Shown in pieces: positions 16,663 to 24,619 of a stretch of 64,000 bases of DNA. The notes under the pieces were generated by a model, which worked only from the letters and a program-made list of their open reading frames with translations, did no database searches and was not told where the DNA came from. The DNA is from an uncultured Draconibacterium sp. (GTDB taxonomy: Bacteria; Bacteroidota; Bacteroidia; Bacteroidales; Prolixibacteraceae): the NCBI RefSeq assembly GCF_963677155.1, contig NZ_OY781884.1, positions 4,336,501 to 4,400,500 on the forward strand, written 5' to 3'. The position numbers were made by a program, and so were the translations under genes. The stretch's first letter is position 1, and each line of letters starts with the position of its first letter.

Positions 16663-18491
16663 AATTTGAAAAGTTGGAAAATATCGCCGATGTAATAGCA
16701 GGTCAGTCACCACCTTCCTCAACATATAATAAAGAAGGTAATGGAATACCTTTTTTTCAAGGTAAGGCTGACTACGGTAAAAAATATCCAATCGTTAGGA
16801 ATTGGTGTACGTCACCTACAAAAATTTCCAAGCCAGATGACATTTTAATCTCGGTACGTGCACCTGTAGGCCCAGTAAATATAAATAATGTTGAATCCTG
16901 TATTGGTCGTGGTTTAAGTGCAATTAGAGTTAAAGAGAACTATAGTATGCCATATGTGTTTAGTTTTTTAAAAGCTAATGAAATTAAAATTGCAAATCTT
17001 GGTGTTGGGTCAACGTTTACTGCCATTACACAAAAAGATTTAAGAAACTTAATTATTCCGACACCAGATTATAAAACACAACTTTATATTGCCCATATTC
17101 TTTCTAAGATCGAAGATTTGATAACCCAACGAAAAGAAAGTATTTTCCTACTTGATGAATATTTAAAATCAGTGTTTTGGGAGATGTTTGGGAATAATAC
17201 AGACAATGACAAAGACTGGAATAAAATTTCACTGATTGATGGTTGTGTAAATAAAAAGGATGTGAAATGCGGCCCCTTCGGTACACAGTTGAACAAAAGT
17301 GAATATCAAGAAAATGGTATTCCGGTTTGGGGAATTCCTCAAATAAATTCTGAGTTTAAAATACTTCCAAAAGAATTTTTAACGGACAGGAAAGCATTTG
17401 AGTTAGATGATTATTCTGTTATTCCCTACGACATTGTAATGTCAAGAAAGGGTAATGTTGGAAAATGTTCTTTGTTTCCAAAAGGATTTCCAAAAGGCAT
17501 TATTCATTCGGATGTTTTAAGAATCAGAACAGACGAGAAAAAGGTTCATCCTGTCTTTTTATTGTTTCAATTGAAATACAGCAAGAAAATTGAAGTGCAA
17601 ATTAAAGGAGTAACTAAAGGCGCAATAATGTCTGGAATCAATGTTGGGCTACTAAAACACATCATTATTGACAAGCCACCTCTTGAACTTCAAATCCAAT
17701 TCGCTCAAATCGTAGAAAAAACTGAAGCCATTAAAGCCCAATACGAACAAAGCTTACAGGAGTTGGAAAGCCTATATGGTAGTTTAAGTCAAAAGGCATT
17801 CAGAGGAGAATTAGTGTTTGACAAAGAGCAAACACATGCCGCCATTAAGAAGTCAAATAGAGTGGTGAAATTTGGTGCAAAAGAATTATCAGCGATATCG
17901 GATAACAAAAAAGGATTTGCCAAACAGGTTTTGGGTGGAAAAATTGTATCGCTTTTCAGGGAAGACCAAAATTTTACACGTATCAAATTTCAGAAGCTAC
18001 AATATTTAGCGGAGCATATTGCCGAAGAAGATTTGGATTGGAACTATTACAGGCAAGCGGCAGGCCCATATGATAACAAGTTTATGCATGTGATTACTCG
18101 AAAGCTGAAACAGAATAAGTGGTTCGAAGAAAAGAGCTATAAATTCTATCCGCTTCCCAAGGCTAACGACATTGATAGATATTATCAGAATTACTTTGGG
18201 AACAAGAATGACAAGCTGGATGAGCTTTTTTCATTGCTCAAAAATGCTACTGAGAAATTCTGTGAAGCCATTGCCACCATTTACGCCGTATGGAATAACC
18301 ACATTATTCTCCAGATAGCCTATGATGAATCCCGGCTGAAGAAGGAATTTTTCGAATGGAGTAATCGGAAAGAGATGGTCTTTACGGAAGATGAATTTGA
18401 AAAAGCACTTGCTTGGATGCAAAAGCATAACATTACACCGACAGGCTTTGGCTATTTGATTAAAGAAAGAAGCAAGAAAAAGAAACGATAG
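16659..18491 (+). CDS. hsdS: Type I specificity subunit HsdS with C-terminal extension
   Basis: The protein is 610 residues, against about 400-450 for usual HsdS. Two target-recognition domains (about 1-160 and 190-355), each followed by a helical spacer (LSKIEDLITQRKESI.. and VEKTEAIKAQYEQSLQELE..), account for the first 390 residues. The remaining 190 or so form an extra domain with RIKFQKLQYLAEHI and YRQAAGPYDNKFMHVI, a pattern reminiscent of Panacea/DUF4065-type domains. The recognition sequence cannot be read from the protein. The extension may couple the complex to another partner, which is inference. Confidence 0.88.
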   Translation: MKFEKLENIADVIAGQSPPSSTYNKEGNGIPFFQGKADYGKKYPIVRNWCTSPTKISKPDDILISVRAPVGPVNINNVESCIGRGLSAIRVKENYSMPYVFSFLKANEIKIANLGVGSTFTAITQKDLRNLIIPTPDYKTQLYIAHILSKIEDLITQRKESIFLLDEYLKSVFWEMFGNNTDNDKDWNKISLIDGCVNKKDVKCGPFGTQLNKSEYQENGIPVWGIPQINSEFKILPKEFLTDRKAFELDDYSVIPYDIVMSRKGNVGKCSLFPKGFPKGIIHSDVLRIRTDEKKVHPVFLLFQLKYSKKIEVQIKGVTKGAIMSGINVGLLKHIIIDKPPLELQIQFAQIVEKTEAIKAQYEQSLQELESLYGSLSQKAFRGELVFDKEQTHAAIKKSNRVVKFGAKELSAISDNKKGFAKQVLGGKIVSLFREDQNFTRIKFQKLQYLAEHIAEEDLDWNYYRQAAGPYDNKFMHVITRKLKQNKWFEEKSYKFYPLPKANDIDRYYQNYFGNKNDKLDELFSLLKNATEKFCEAIATIYAVWNNHIILQIAYDESRLKKEFFEWSNRKEMVFTEDEFEKALAWMQKHNITPTGFGYLIKERSKKKKR

Positions 18492-18532
18492 ATTCTTACA
18501 CCCATGAACTCTAAAAACTAAAGTGTGATGAA

Positions 18533-19027
18533 ATGACTAACCATTGGAATCAACAAGGAATACCACACAAAGGATGGATTCTAGACGATGTTGAGGATAT
18601 TAGGGAAGATGGGCAGTCAGTAGAAGAAACATCCTATGAAACCTGTATGATGTGCGGGAATGAACGTATTCGCTACGTCCATATTTTGAGTCATAATGAA
18701 GTCGACCAATCATTTAGGGTTGGATGCATATGTGCTTCGAAAATGACGGATGACTACGTTAACCCAGAACAGAGAGAAAAAGAGCTTCGCAATAAAGCTT
18801 CTCGGCGAAATAATTGGGCAAAAAAGAAATGGAGGCTAAGTAAAGGAGGTAATCATTATCTCAACTTTCAGGAACATTATTTATTAATCTATCAAGATAA
18901 AAAGACGAAAAAATTTAAAGTAAAAATCGATGATACATTTGGTCGAAAGACGTTTGATGATTTGCGCAGAGCTAAAATTGCTGTTTTTAATGGAATAGAA
19001 TATCTTAAAGATAAAGGCCAATGGTAG
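18533..19027 (+). CDS. Hypothetical Cys-rich (zinc-finger-like) protein
   Basis: The 164-residue protein has CMMCGNERIRYVH and, about 30 residues later, VGCICASKM, giving four cysteines that could bind zinc. A basic middle (KASRRNNWAKKKWRLSKGG) and a beta-rich C-terminus follow. I do not recognise a family. It lies 41 bp after hsdS and overlaps the next gene by 7 bp, so it probably belongs to the restriction operon or its accessory tail. Confidence 0.6.
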   Translation: MTNHWNQQGIPHKGWILDDVEDIREDGQSVEETSYETCMMCGNERIRYVHILSHNEVDQSFRVGCICASKMTDDYVNPEQREKELRNKASRRNNWAKKKWRLSKGGNHYLNFQEHYLLIYQDKKTKKFKVKIDDTFGRKTFDDLRRAKIAVFNGIEYLKDKGQW

Positions 19028-19566
19028 AAAAGAAATTGCGTTTAATTAAAGGTGATGAAGCCAAAAGATATGTTGATTTTTTGAAAATTCTCCGTGAGTT
19101 TGATAAGCTTTTTACTTATGACCAAGGGGACGACCGTAATATTGGAATAATGGGCGGTACTTTTTTAGAGCTTGCTCTTGAACATGTTTTGAGAGCATTT
19201 CTCCCGAAAAGTAATTCCGAAGTTGAAAAGCTGTTCGAAGTCAATGGAGCTCTGAGTACATTTAGCAATAGAATTTCAATGACGTTTTCTTTAGGTCTGG
19301 TCGATAAGATGGTTAAAGATGATTTGCACGTAATCCGAAAAATTCGAAATGAATTTGCTCATAATCTATTGGTTTCTTTTCAAGACGATAAAATTGCAAG
19401 TTTGTGTAAGGCTTTAAAATGGCACAAAGAAGCTATGTTAAGAGAGCCGCCGGAGGATGCTACTATCAGAGATTTATTTCAAGTAGGCGTACATCAAGTT
19501 ATCTCACATTTACATGGTTGTATTTCGATAGCCAGAGCAGAAAAGCGAAAGATTCTTAATAGTTAA
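19021..19566 (+). CDS. MltR-like protein
   Basis: The 181-residue protein resembles the mannitol-repressor-like MltR fold: GIMGGTFLELALEHVLRAFL, LSTFSNRISMTFSLGL and the characteristic IRNEFAHN helix. Members outside the mannitol operon are often found with mobile or defence genes and lack a DNA-binding domain; the IRNEFAHN motif recalls HEPN-type helices. It overlaps the preceding gene by 7 bp. A role with the restriction system is inferred from position only. Confidence 0.65.
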   Translation: MVEKKLRLIKGDEAKRYVDFLKILREFDKLFTYDQGDDRNIGIMGGTFLELALEHVLRAFLPKSNSEVEKLFEVNGALSTFSNRISMTFSLGLVDKMVKDDLHVIRKIRNEFAHNLLVSFQDDKIASLCKALKWHKEAMLREPPEDATIRDLFQVGVHQVISHLHGCISIARAEKRKILNS

Positions 19567-19596
19567 AACTCACTCTTGGAGTTTTTCAGATTTTCT

Positions 19597-19755
19597 CCTC
19601 TCTTTCCCGATTATTGGTTTAATTTCGGCATAGGCTCTTACGCCGGAGTGTCAATGGACTGCCCGCGCCGGTTCCCGTGTTGTCCATGACAGTCCGTCTT
19701 TTGCAAGAGCCTGTTGGTCTGCCTCAACCAATAACCTTGTGAAAGAGAGGCAATC
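19597..19755 (+). promoter_or_regulatory. Long structured leader that pairs with the ribosome-binding site
   Basis: Nested perfect stems close the whole leader: CCTCTCTTTC (19597-19606) with GAAAGAGAGG (19741-19750), TTATTGGTT (19611-19619) with AACCAATAA (19726-19734), and AGGCTCTT (19632-19639) with AAGAGCCT (19705-19712). At the apex, ATGGAC/GTCCAT and GGACTG/CAGTCC are alternatives. The outermost stem contains the Shine-Dalgarno AGAGAGG of the gene starting at 19756. Confidence 0.7.
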
Positions 19756-20109
19756 ATGTTATCTGAAAATCAAATTCGTACCAAACTTGAAAAATTTCAG
19801 GAAGTTCATTTCCGTTCGATTAAAGCGTGCGTCATTAAAGAAGCGTTGGATTATCACAGTGCCAAAGACTTTTTCACCGACCTGATGACTCACGGCTGTC
19901 GTTCCGGTATGATTTCATCACTAATCTATTATCACCAGACTCATAAGTTTTTCGATGAATACTATAACGAGATTGAGGATATTCGCGACGAAGTCGAATT
20001 TGAAACTGGTTGTCCCGTCCATATTGACGGTGACCTTAAAAACGAATTGGCATGGATGGCTTTTGAACATGAGGCCTATTTTATTGCCGATTTTCTGGGG
20101 CTGACATGA
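19756..20109 (+). CDS. Small acidic hypothetical protein with structured leader
   Basis: This 117-residue acidic protein (many Asp/Glu, e.g. EYYNEIEDIRDEVEFE) is predicted to be soluble and helical. Proteins of this type are common as small genes on proteobacterial plasmids and islands, but I cannot give a function. Its ribosome-binding site is paired in a 159-nt leader. A hairpin (20098-20117) overlaps the stop codon and a strong terminator follows at 20126. It marks the start of the part of element B that looks proteobacterial. Confidence 0.65.
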   Translation: MLSENQIRTKLEKFQEVHFRSIKACVIKEALDYHSAKDFFTDLMTHGCRSGMISSLIYYHQTHKFFDEYYNEIEDIRDEVEFETGCPVHIDGDLKNELAWMAFEHEAYFIADFLGLT

Positions 20110-20125
20110 TTGTCAGCCTTTAAAA

Positions 20126-20154
20126 AAGAACCGCTGGAATTTCCAGCGGTTCTT
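20126..20154. terminator. Strong bidirectional terminator
   Basis: AAGAACCGCTGGAA and TTCCAGCGGTTCTT form a perfect 14-bp stem with a minimal loop. On the minus strand it is followed by six T. It lies between the convergent genes 19756-20109 and 20161-20472. Confidence 0.85.
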
Positions 20155-20160
20155 AGGGTG

Positions 20161-20472
20161 TTAATTGACAATACCGAAGCGGTTATCATTGGCGGCTCGG
20201 CCTTTATGTTCTGGCCTACCGTAGGGCGGAATAGTTTTATCCGCCGTAACAGTCAGTTTCATTCCCAAAGCATATGCCCAGCAATACAGATTGAAAGAGG
20301 TGGGGGAACGCATACCGCATTCCCATTTACTCACAAGTCTGTCGGAAACCCCCAGGCGAGCATTCAGTTCTTCTTGTGAAATCCCTACTTTGTGACGTTG
20401 GCTCACAAGGACTGAGACCACATCTTTCAGGTAATCGCTGCGTAACTTTATTGTATTCATCGTATGTTTCAT
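20161..20472 (-). CDS. XRE-family transcriptional regulator
   Basis: The 103-residue protein has a helix-turn-helix at about residues 15-70 (VSQRHKVGISQEELNARLGVSDRLVSKWECG). A strong Shine-Dalgarno AAAGGAG lies 8 bases before the ATG at 20472, unusual for Bacteroidota, whose mRNAs seldom use such sites. The gene carries the shared upstream element TGTGCGTATTC (20527-20540), so it may autoregulate or belong to an element-wide regulon. It is a candidate repressor for that element. Confidence 0.8.
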   Translation of the reverse strand: MKHTMNTIKLRSDYLKDVVSVLVSQRHKVGISQEELNARLGVSDRLVSKWECGMRSPTSFNLYCWAYALGMKLTVTADKTIPPYGRPEHKGRAANDNRFGIVN

Positions 20473-20526
20473 TAGATGCTCCTTTTTTTATTAACGATGT
20501 TATATATTGCATGATTAATTTTGCGC

Positions 20527-20540
20527 GAATACGCACAATA
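20527..20540 (-). promoter_or_regulatory. Shared upstream element TGTGCGTATTC (xre copy)
   Basis: Minus-strand TATTGTGCGTATTC lies 54 bp before the xre start. Seventeen bases after GTATTC comes CAATAT, a plausible -10. The same element precedes alpA, the radC-like gene, traI and the traI remnant, always in the gene's orientation. Confidence 0.6.
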
Positions 20541-20800
20541 GTCGGGAAGTTTATGTAAACCTTAGTTGTGAAATTGTCAACGATAAAACCTATAGTTTTG
20601 TTAGAAACATACAAATGCATGAAACATTTTACTTGCGAAGTTTACAGGCGAGAGAATGCATAATTCTTCACTTACTATTTTACGACGATTCCATAGTGTG
20701 ATATTCTGTAGGTGACATTGATTTTCATCGGAGCGTAGATTATTTTTTATGAAATGGTATTTGCCATAGTTTCTTTAATTGTCCTATAGGGCAGAACGTT

Positions 20801-21053
20801 TGGGGGTATCGGGAAAATCCATTAAGTCTTTTTCCCAATGTTTCAAACTAGTTAAAAGCAGGTTCAATCCCACTCGGCAGCACCATTTACATAATCCTAA
20901 AATGTCTTATATGTTCCAAGAAAGTCCATAAAACCTAGGTTTTTCGGCTCTTTCTTGTGCGTTTTTGTTCCGAGGGAATCCTGTCAAATTTGTTGAAATC
21001 CAACCCAGATACCCTGACTCATTGGGGGTATCGCAACTACCCTGGGGGTATCG
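20801..21053 (+). repeat. Three TGGGGGTATCG direct repeats around the P4-type integrase promoter
   Basis: Exact copies lie at 20801-20811, 21023-21033 and 21043-21053, the last two spaced 20 bp apart and ending 3 bp before the integrase start. They bracket the tRNA-like fragment at 20861-20885. They could be arm-type integrase sites and an autoregulatory operator. Confidence 0.5.
20861..20885 (+). other. tRNA 3'-end fragment including CCA (foreign attachment half-site)
   Basis: GGTTCAATCC, CACTCGGCAG and CACCA read as a T-loop, T-stem 3' strand, acceptor 3' strand, discriminator A and CCA of a tRNA, but the 5' half is missing and the preceding bases do not complete the T-stem. P4-type integrases use tRNA 3' ends. 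Both host tRNA genes in this window lack an encoded CCA, so the fragment probably came from another lineage. No second copy was found in the window. Confidence 0.5.
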
Positions 21054-21055
21054 TA

Positions 21056-22252
21056 ATGAAATTGAGCAATGCTTTATGTAAAAACGCAAAACCAAAGGAC
21101 AAATCATACAAACTTGCGGACGAAGGTGGATTATATCTTTTTGTGAAACCCAACGGCTCCAAACTCTGGCGTATGAAATACCGATTCATGGGAAAAGAGA
21201 AGATAATGTCAATAGGCCCTTATCCAGTTATCAGTCTTGCGGATGCACGGCAGGAGTTTTTAAAAGCTAAAAGACTATTGTTTTTAAATCCGCCACAAGA
21301 CCCGATGGGCAAGCGGGAAGAAATCAAAAAGGAAACAATTCGCAAGGCCAGTAATACTTTCAAAAGTGTGGCCTTACAATGGTTCGACTATAAAGAGGAC
21401 GAATGGAGTAAAGGCTATGCTTTCAAGATGAAGCGGACTTTGGAGCTTCATGTGTTTCCTTATATCGGCAAACGGGCAATTACCGATATTTCAACGCCTG
21501 ATTTGTTGAATGACTGTCTTTTGAAAGTTCAGGATAAGGGGGCTTTGGATGTAGCCGGACGAACCCGATACGTCTGCGGCCAGATATTCCGTTTTGCCAT
21601 TCAGCGCGGTTTTTGTATGTATAATCCCGCCGATAATCTAAGGGGCGCATTGAAGCCCCGTCCTTTGGGACATTTTAGGACGATAGATAACGACCAGCTA
21701 CCCGCCTTTATTTCGGCTTTGGAACGTAACGAAGCCCGCATTTTTGAGCGGACACGCCGGGCTGTCTGGTTATCGCTCTATACGTTCTGCCGTCCGGTCG
21801 AAATTAGAAAGGCACAATGGAGCCATATCGATTTTGAAGAAAAGAAATGGCTTATTCCCGCTGAGTTGATGAAGATGAAGCGTGACCATATCGTTCCGCT
21901 GAGTAATCAGGTCATTGAATTGTTGCTGAAACAGAAGGAAGAAGTTGCAAGAATCAATACAGATTGGGTGTTTCCGTCACAACCCAAGCCTCGCAATCCC
22001 ATGAGTGACGGGACGGTTAACAAGGCCATTAAACGACTTGGCTTCGGGGACAAGATGGTGGCGCATGGATTTCGGGCATTGGCACGAACCACCATACGGG
22101 AAAAACTGAAATACGATAGCGAAGTGATTGAAAAACAACTGGCGCATAAAACGCCCAATCCGTTGGGTGAGGCATACGACAGAACCCAGTTTATCGATGA
22201 ACGCATTTTAATGATGCAGGATTGGGCGGATTATGTGGATTCTTTCAAATAA
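21056..22252 (+). CDS. P4-type tyrosine integrase (DUF4102 N-terminus)
   Basis: I start at the ATG 21056 (MKLSNALCKNAKP), giving about 398 residues, the family norm. The N-terminal DUF4102 arm-binding domain (LADEGGLYLFVKPNGSKLWRMKYR..GPYPVISLADARQ) is diagnostic of P4-like integrases, which are common in Proteobacteria. Catalytic residues are visible: Arg in FCRPVEIRKA, the HGFRALART box, HKTPN and the Tyr in EAYDRTQF. It lies beside a CCA-containing tRNA fragment and is followed by AlpA. It shows that a second integrative element was absorbed into element B. Confidence 0.93.
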   Translation: MKLSNALCKNAKPKDKSYKLADEGGLYLFVKPNGSKLWRMKYRFMGKEKIMSIGPYPVISLADARQEFLKAKRLLFLNPPQDPMGKREEIKKETIRKASNTFKSVALQWFDYKEDEWSKGYAFKMKRTLELHVFPYIGKRAITDISTPDLLNDCLLKVQDKGALDVAGRTRYVCGQIFRFAIQRGFCMYNPADNLRGALKPRPLGHFRTIDNDQLPAFISALERNEARIFERTRRAVWLSLYTFCRPVEIRKAQWSHIDFEEKKWLIPAELMKMKRDHIVPLSNQVIELLLKQKEEVARINTDWVFPSQPKPRNPMSDGTVNKAIKRLGFGDKMVAHGFRALARTTIREKLKYDSEVIEKQLAHKTPNPLGEAYDRTQFIDERILMMQDWADYVDSFK

Positions 22253-22259
22253 AAAAAGA

Positions 22260-22288
22260 GAGGGGAAAGCCTAAACAGGCTTTCCCTC
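22260..22288. terminator. Terminator between integrase and alpA
   Basis: A stem of GAGGGGAAAGCCT and AGGCTTTCCCTC (one bulge) with loop AAAC lies after the integrase stop and overlaps the last codons of the convergent alpA gene. Confidence 0.6.
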
Positions 22289-22474
22289 GTTCCTTTGGAT
22301 GATTTTTTGTTTGAGCCAGTCATTGACTTCTGATTGAAGCCAGCCGGAACAGCGTAGCCCCAGATTAACGGGTTTGGGGAAGGTTTGTTCTTTGACCATC
22401 TTGTACATGGTGCTTCGGGATAGCCCTGTCTTTGCCAATAGTTCGGGAAGTCTCAAAATCTTTTCGTCTGTCAT
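22271..22474 (-). CDS. alpA: AlpA-family DNA-binding regulator
   Basis: The true protein is 67 residues from the ATG at 22474; the longer reading upstream crosses the hipBA operators and is not credible. The AlpA/excisionase HTH is clear: LRLPELLAKTGLSRSTMYKMVKEQTFPKPVNLGLRCSGW. AlpA proteins activate integrase or excision genes of P4-type islands. The gene is convergent with the integrase, is preceded by AGAAAGGAC as ribosome-binding site, and carries the shared upstream element at 22526-22537. Confidence 0.88.
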   Translation of the reverse strand: MTDEKILRLPELLAKTGLSRSTMYKMVKEQTFPKPVNLGLRCSGWLQSEVNDWLKQKIIQRNEGKPV

Positions 22475-22525
22475 ATTTTGTCCTTTCTGTTGAGAAAAGA
22501 GATAATGACGAAAATTAATTAATAT

Positions 22526-22537
22526 GAATACGCACAC
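22526..22537 (-). promoter_or_regulatory. Shared upstream element (alpA copy)
   Basis: Minus-strand GTGTGCGTATTC lies 51 bp before the alpA start, with CATTAT 18 bases further as a plausible -10. It sits only 7 bp from the first hipBA operator, so alpA and hipBA control may interact. Confidence 0.6.
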
Positions 22538-22544
22538 TGTTTTT

Positions 22545-22660
22545 GATACCGCTCGGTAACAAAATGGGTAATTTTTTGAAATTTTGGTGTTTTTGATACC
22601 GCTCGGTAACATTTCTTGCATTTTGCCCCATATCATGTTAAAATGATACCGCTCGGTAAC
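22545..22660. promoter_or_regulatory. Triple HipB operator array at exact 50-bp spacing
   Basis: GATACCGCTCGGTAAC occurs perfectly three times, at 22545-22560, 22595-22610 and 22645-22660. The core TACCG-CT-CGGTA is an inverted repeat, as expected for a dimeric HTH repressor. The third copy directly follows the -10 box of the hipB promoter and the first approaches the alpA promoter. Confidence 0.85.
22616..22644 (+). promoter_or_regulatory. hipBA promoter, sigma70-like
   Basis: TTGCAT (22616-22621), a 17-bp spacer and TAAAAT (22639-22644) form a proteobacterial-style promoter rather than the Bacteroidota TTTG/TAnnTTTG type. Operator copy 3 begins at the next base. Confidence 0.65.
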
Positions 22661-22679
22661 AAAACAGGGGTGTCTGACA

Positions 22680-22904
22680 ATGGACAATAAACCATTTGAC
22701 AACAAGGAACTCGGAAAGATGATACATGAAGCCCGTGTAAGGCAAGGGTTGACGCAAGAAGATTTGGCGGGAATGAGCGGTGTTGGTCGTCGGGTTGTCT
22801 CGGAAGTCGAAAGAGGTAAGGAAACGGCGCAAATAGGCAAGGTTCTTCTTATCCTGGCGGCTTTGGGGATTGGCTTATATGCCTTTAGCAAGTGGAAGAA
22901 ATAA
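22680..22904 (+). CDS. hipB: HipB-like antitoxin/repressor
   Basis: The 74-residue XRE-type HTH protein (IHEARVRQGLTQEDLAGMSGVGRRVVSEVERGKETAQIGKVLLILAALG) has the HipB profile and ends in a basic tail. It would bind the three TACCGCTCGGTA operators, repress the operon and neutralise HipA. It is 3 bp before hipA and follows a sigma70-like promoter. Confidence 0.88.
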   Translation: MDNKPFDNKELGKMIHEARVRQGLTQEDLAGMSGVGRRVVSEVERGKETAQIGKVLLILAALGIGLYAFSKWKK

Positions 22905-22907
22905 ACC

Positions 22908-24182
22908 ATGGCCGTTCATTATCTGGATGTTTTTCTACACGGTGTTTTTGTTGGAAAGCTGTTCTCGGATAGTGGAGAGCTGGGGTTTTCCTATGACAGC
23001 GACTATTTGAAATCCGAAAATCCGCAAAAACTGTCCGCTTCCCTTCCGCTGAACGAAGATGTGTTTGCTCCCGAACTTGTCAAACCTTATTTTTCAGGGC
23101 TTTTACCGGATGAAAGATTGCGCGTGCAACTTTCCAAAGTCCTTCATGTCTCGGAAAACAACATATTTGGCTTGCTTAAAGCAATCGGCGGCGAATGCGC
23201 CGGAGCGGTTTCTGTTTACCCGGAAGGTCATTCGCCCAAAAACTATGTATCAGAGCCGGATTACGTGGTTTTTGATGAAAAACGGGCACATGATGTTTTG
23301 ACTTCGTTAAGCAGACGTCCCTTTATGGCCGGAGACGGTGACATTCGCTTATCGGGTGCCGGTGCGCAGGATAAATTACCCATCGCGTTTGTTGATGGCA
23401 AAATCGCCGTACCACGAAACGGAACACCTTCAACCCATATCATTAAATCCGCTATTGATGGCTATCCCGATTCAGTTTTTAATGAATTTTTTTGCATGAA
23501 ACTGGCAAAGATTGTCAGACTTCCCGTTCCTCAGGTGCAAATTCTTTGGGTAAAAGATAATCCCTATTATGTGGTTGAACGTTATGACCGCTATATTGAC
23601 GGGAAAGGCATTGTCAAGCGGTTGCATCAGGAAGATTTTTGCCAAGCGCTTCGTATTCCCCCGGAACAGAAATACGAAAATGAAGGCGGCCCGAAAATAC
23701 AAGATTGTTTCAATCTCATTGAAGACCGCACGAAATCCGGTATCATGGCAGGGAAAAACAAAATCACCTTGTTGGAAGGTATCCTATTCAATTTTCTTAT
23801 CGGCAACGGGGATGCCCATGGGAAAAATTTCTCAATTCTTTTTGAAGAGAATGGGGCGGAGACCCTTTCGCCATTTTACGATATTCTATGTACTCAGGTC
23901 TATTCCGGCTATCACAAAGGGAAAATGGCGATGAAGCTTGGCGGCAAATACCGGTTTAAGGATGTAGGAATCCGCCATTTTGATAAATTGGCGCAAGAAA
24001 ACGGTTTCAGGGAAGATTATGTGCGCGGTGTGCTTGTTCGAATGATGAACCGGACGGCGCACGGTGTAACGGATTTGTGGTCAGAATATAAGAAAGACCC
24101 GAAAACTGCATCGCCCGTCTATAAAAAAATCGTTGGGCAAATTGCGCGTATCCATCAACAAATGGACAGGGAACAGCATTGA
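22908..24182 (+). CDS. hipA: HipA serine/threonine kinase toxin
   Basis: The 424-residue HipA has the N-terminal subdomain (SASLPLNEDVF..YFSGLLPDE), the regulatory loop RLSGAGAQDK near residue 145 with the Ser equivalent to E. coli Ser150, the ATP-site segment STHIIK, the catalytic loop NGDAHGKN near residue 302 and SPFYDIL with the metal-binding Asp. All catalytic positions are intact. By family knowledge it phosphorylates GltX or another tRNA synthetase, halting growth. In an integrated element it would act as a maintenance module. Confidence 0.92.
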   Translation: MAVHYLDVFLHGVFVGKLFSDSGELGFSYDSDYLKSENPQKLSASLPLNEDVFAPELVKPYFSGLLPDERLRVQLSKVLHVSENNIFGLLKAIGGECAGAVSVYPEGHSPKNYVSEPDYVVFDEKRAHDVLTSLSRRPFMAGDGDIRLSGAGAQDKLPIAFVDGKIAVPRNGTPSTHIIKSAIDGYPDSVFNEFFCMKLAKIVRLPVPQVQILWVKDNPYYVVERYDRYIDGKGIVKRLHQEDFCQALRIPPEQKYENEGGPKIQDCFNLIEDRTKSGIMAGKNKITLLEGILFNFLIGNGDAHGKNFSILFEENGAETLSPFYDILCTQVYSGYHKGKMAMKLGGKYRFKDVGIRHFDKLAQENGFREDYVRGVLVRMMNRTAHGVTDLWSEYKKDPKTASPVYKKIVGQIARIHQQMDREQH

Positions 24183-24265
24183 TACCGTGTTGGTATGACG
24201 TTTACCTGGCAAGGAAATTGTTCTTTATTCTTCTGTATTTAAAAGCGAGGCAGAAAGAGAATCTT

Positions 24266-24493
24266 TCATGTATGTTTAAAAGGAATATTGGCTATCGCGA
24301 GTGCTTTGGCAAGTAATCGTTCCTGCTCTTTCTTGATTGCTATTTCACGTTCAAGACGCTCAAAAATAGGTAGTAGTTTTACCCTGCTTACTTTATCTTC
24401 TGACATGAAATAAGTACAATAATATCGTGCTTTATAGAGTCTTTCTAAGGTAATGGTTGAGTCTTCGTTTGATGTGCTGGTGGATGGTGCCAT
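24266..24493 (-). CDS. Small hypothetical protein
   Basis: The 75-residue, charged, helical protein (KLLPIFERLEREIAIKKEQERLLAKALAIA) has no recognised motif. A ribosome-binding site GAAAGGA lies a few bases before the ATG at 24493. It is encoded convergently with hipA. A TACACTATTCA stretch upstream weakly recalls the shared upstream element but is not counted as a copy. Confidence 0.5.
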   Translation of the reverse strand: MAPSTSTSNEDSTITLERLYKARYYCTYFMSEDKVSRVKLLPIFERLEREIAIKKEQERLLAKALAIANIPFKHT

Positions 24494-24619
24494 GCTATTA
24501 TCCTTTCTCTTATCTGCTGCAAATCAATGAATAGTGTACCGCTTCTTTTCATTTTTCTCACCCCAATATTTTCTGAAAAAATTGTGGCTTTATTTTATTG
24601 ATTATCCGTATTTTTGCAA

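Noticed and set aside
20110-20379. Plus-strand protein after 19756-20109
   Set aside because: It crosses the strong terminator hairpin and is antisense to the well-supported XRE regulator.
22475-22909. Longer version of AlpA extending upstream
   Set aside because: The extension covers the hipBA operators and hipB antisense; the ATG at 22474 has its own ribosome-binding site and gives the normal AlpA length.
24182-24200. Fourth HipB operator after hipA (ATACC..GGTAT)
   Set aside because: The spacing between half-sites is five instead of four bases, the flanks do not match, and it is not near a promoter.
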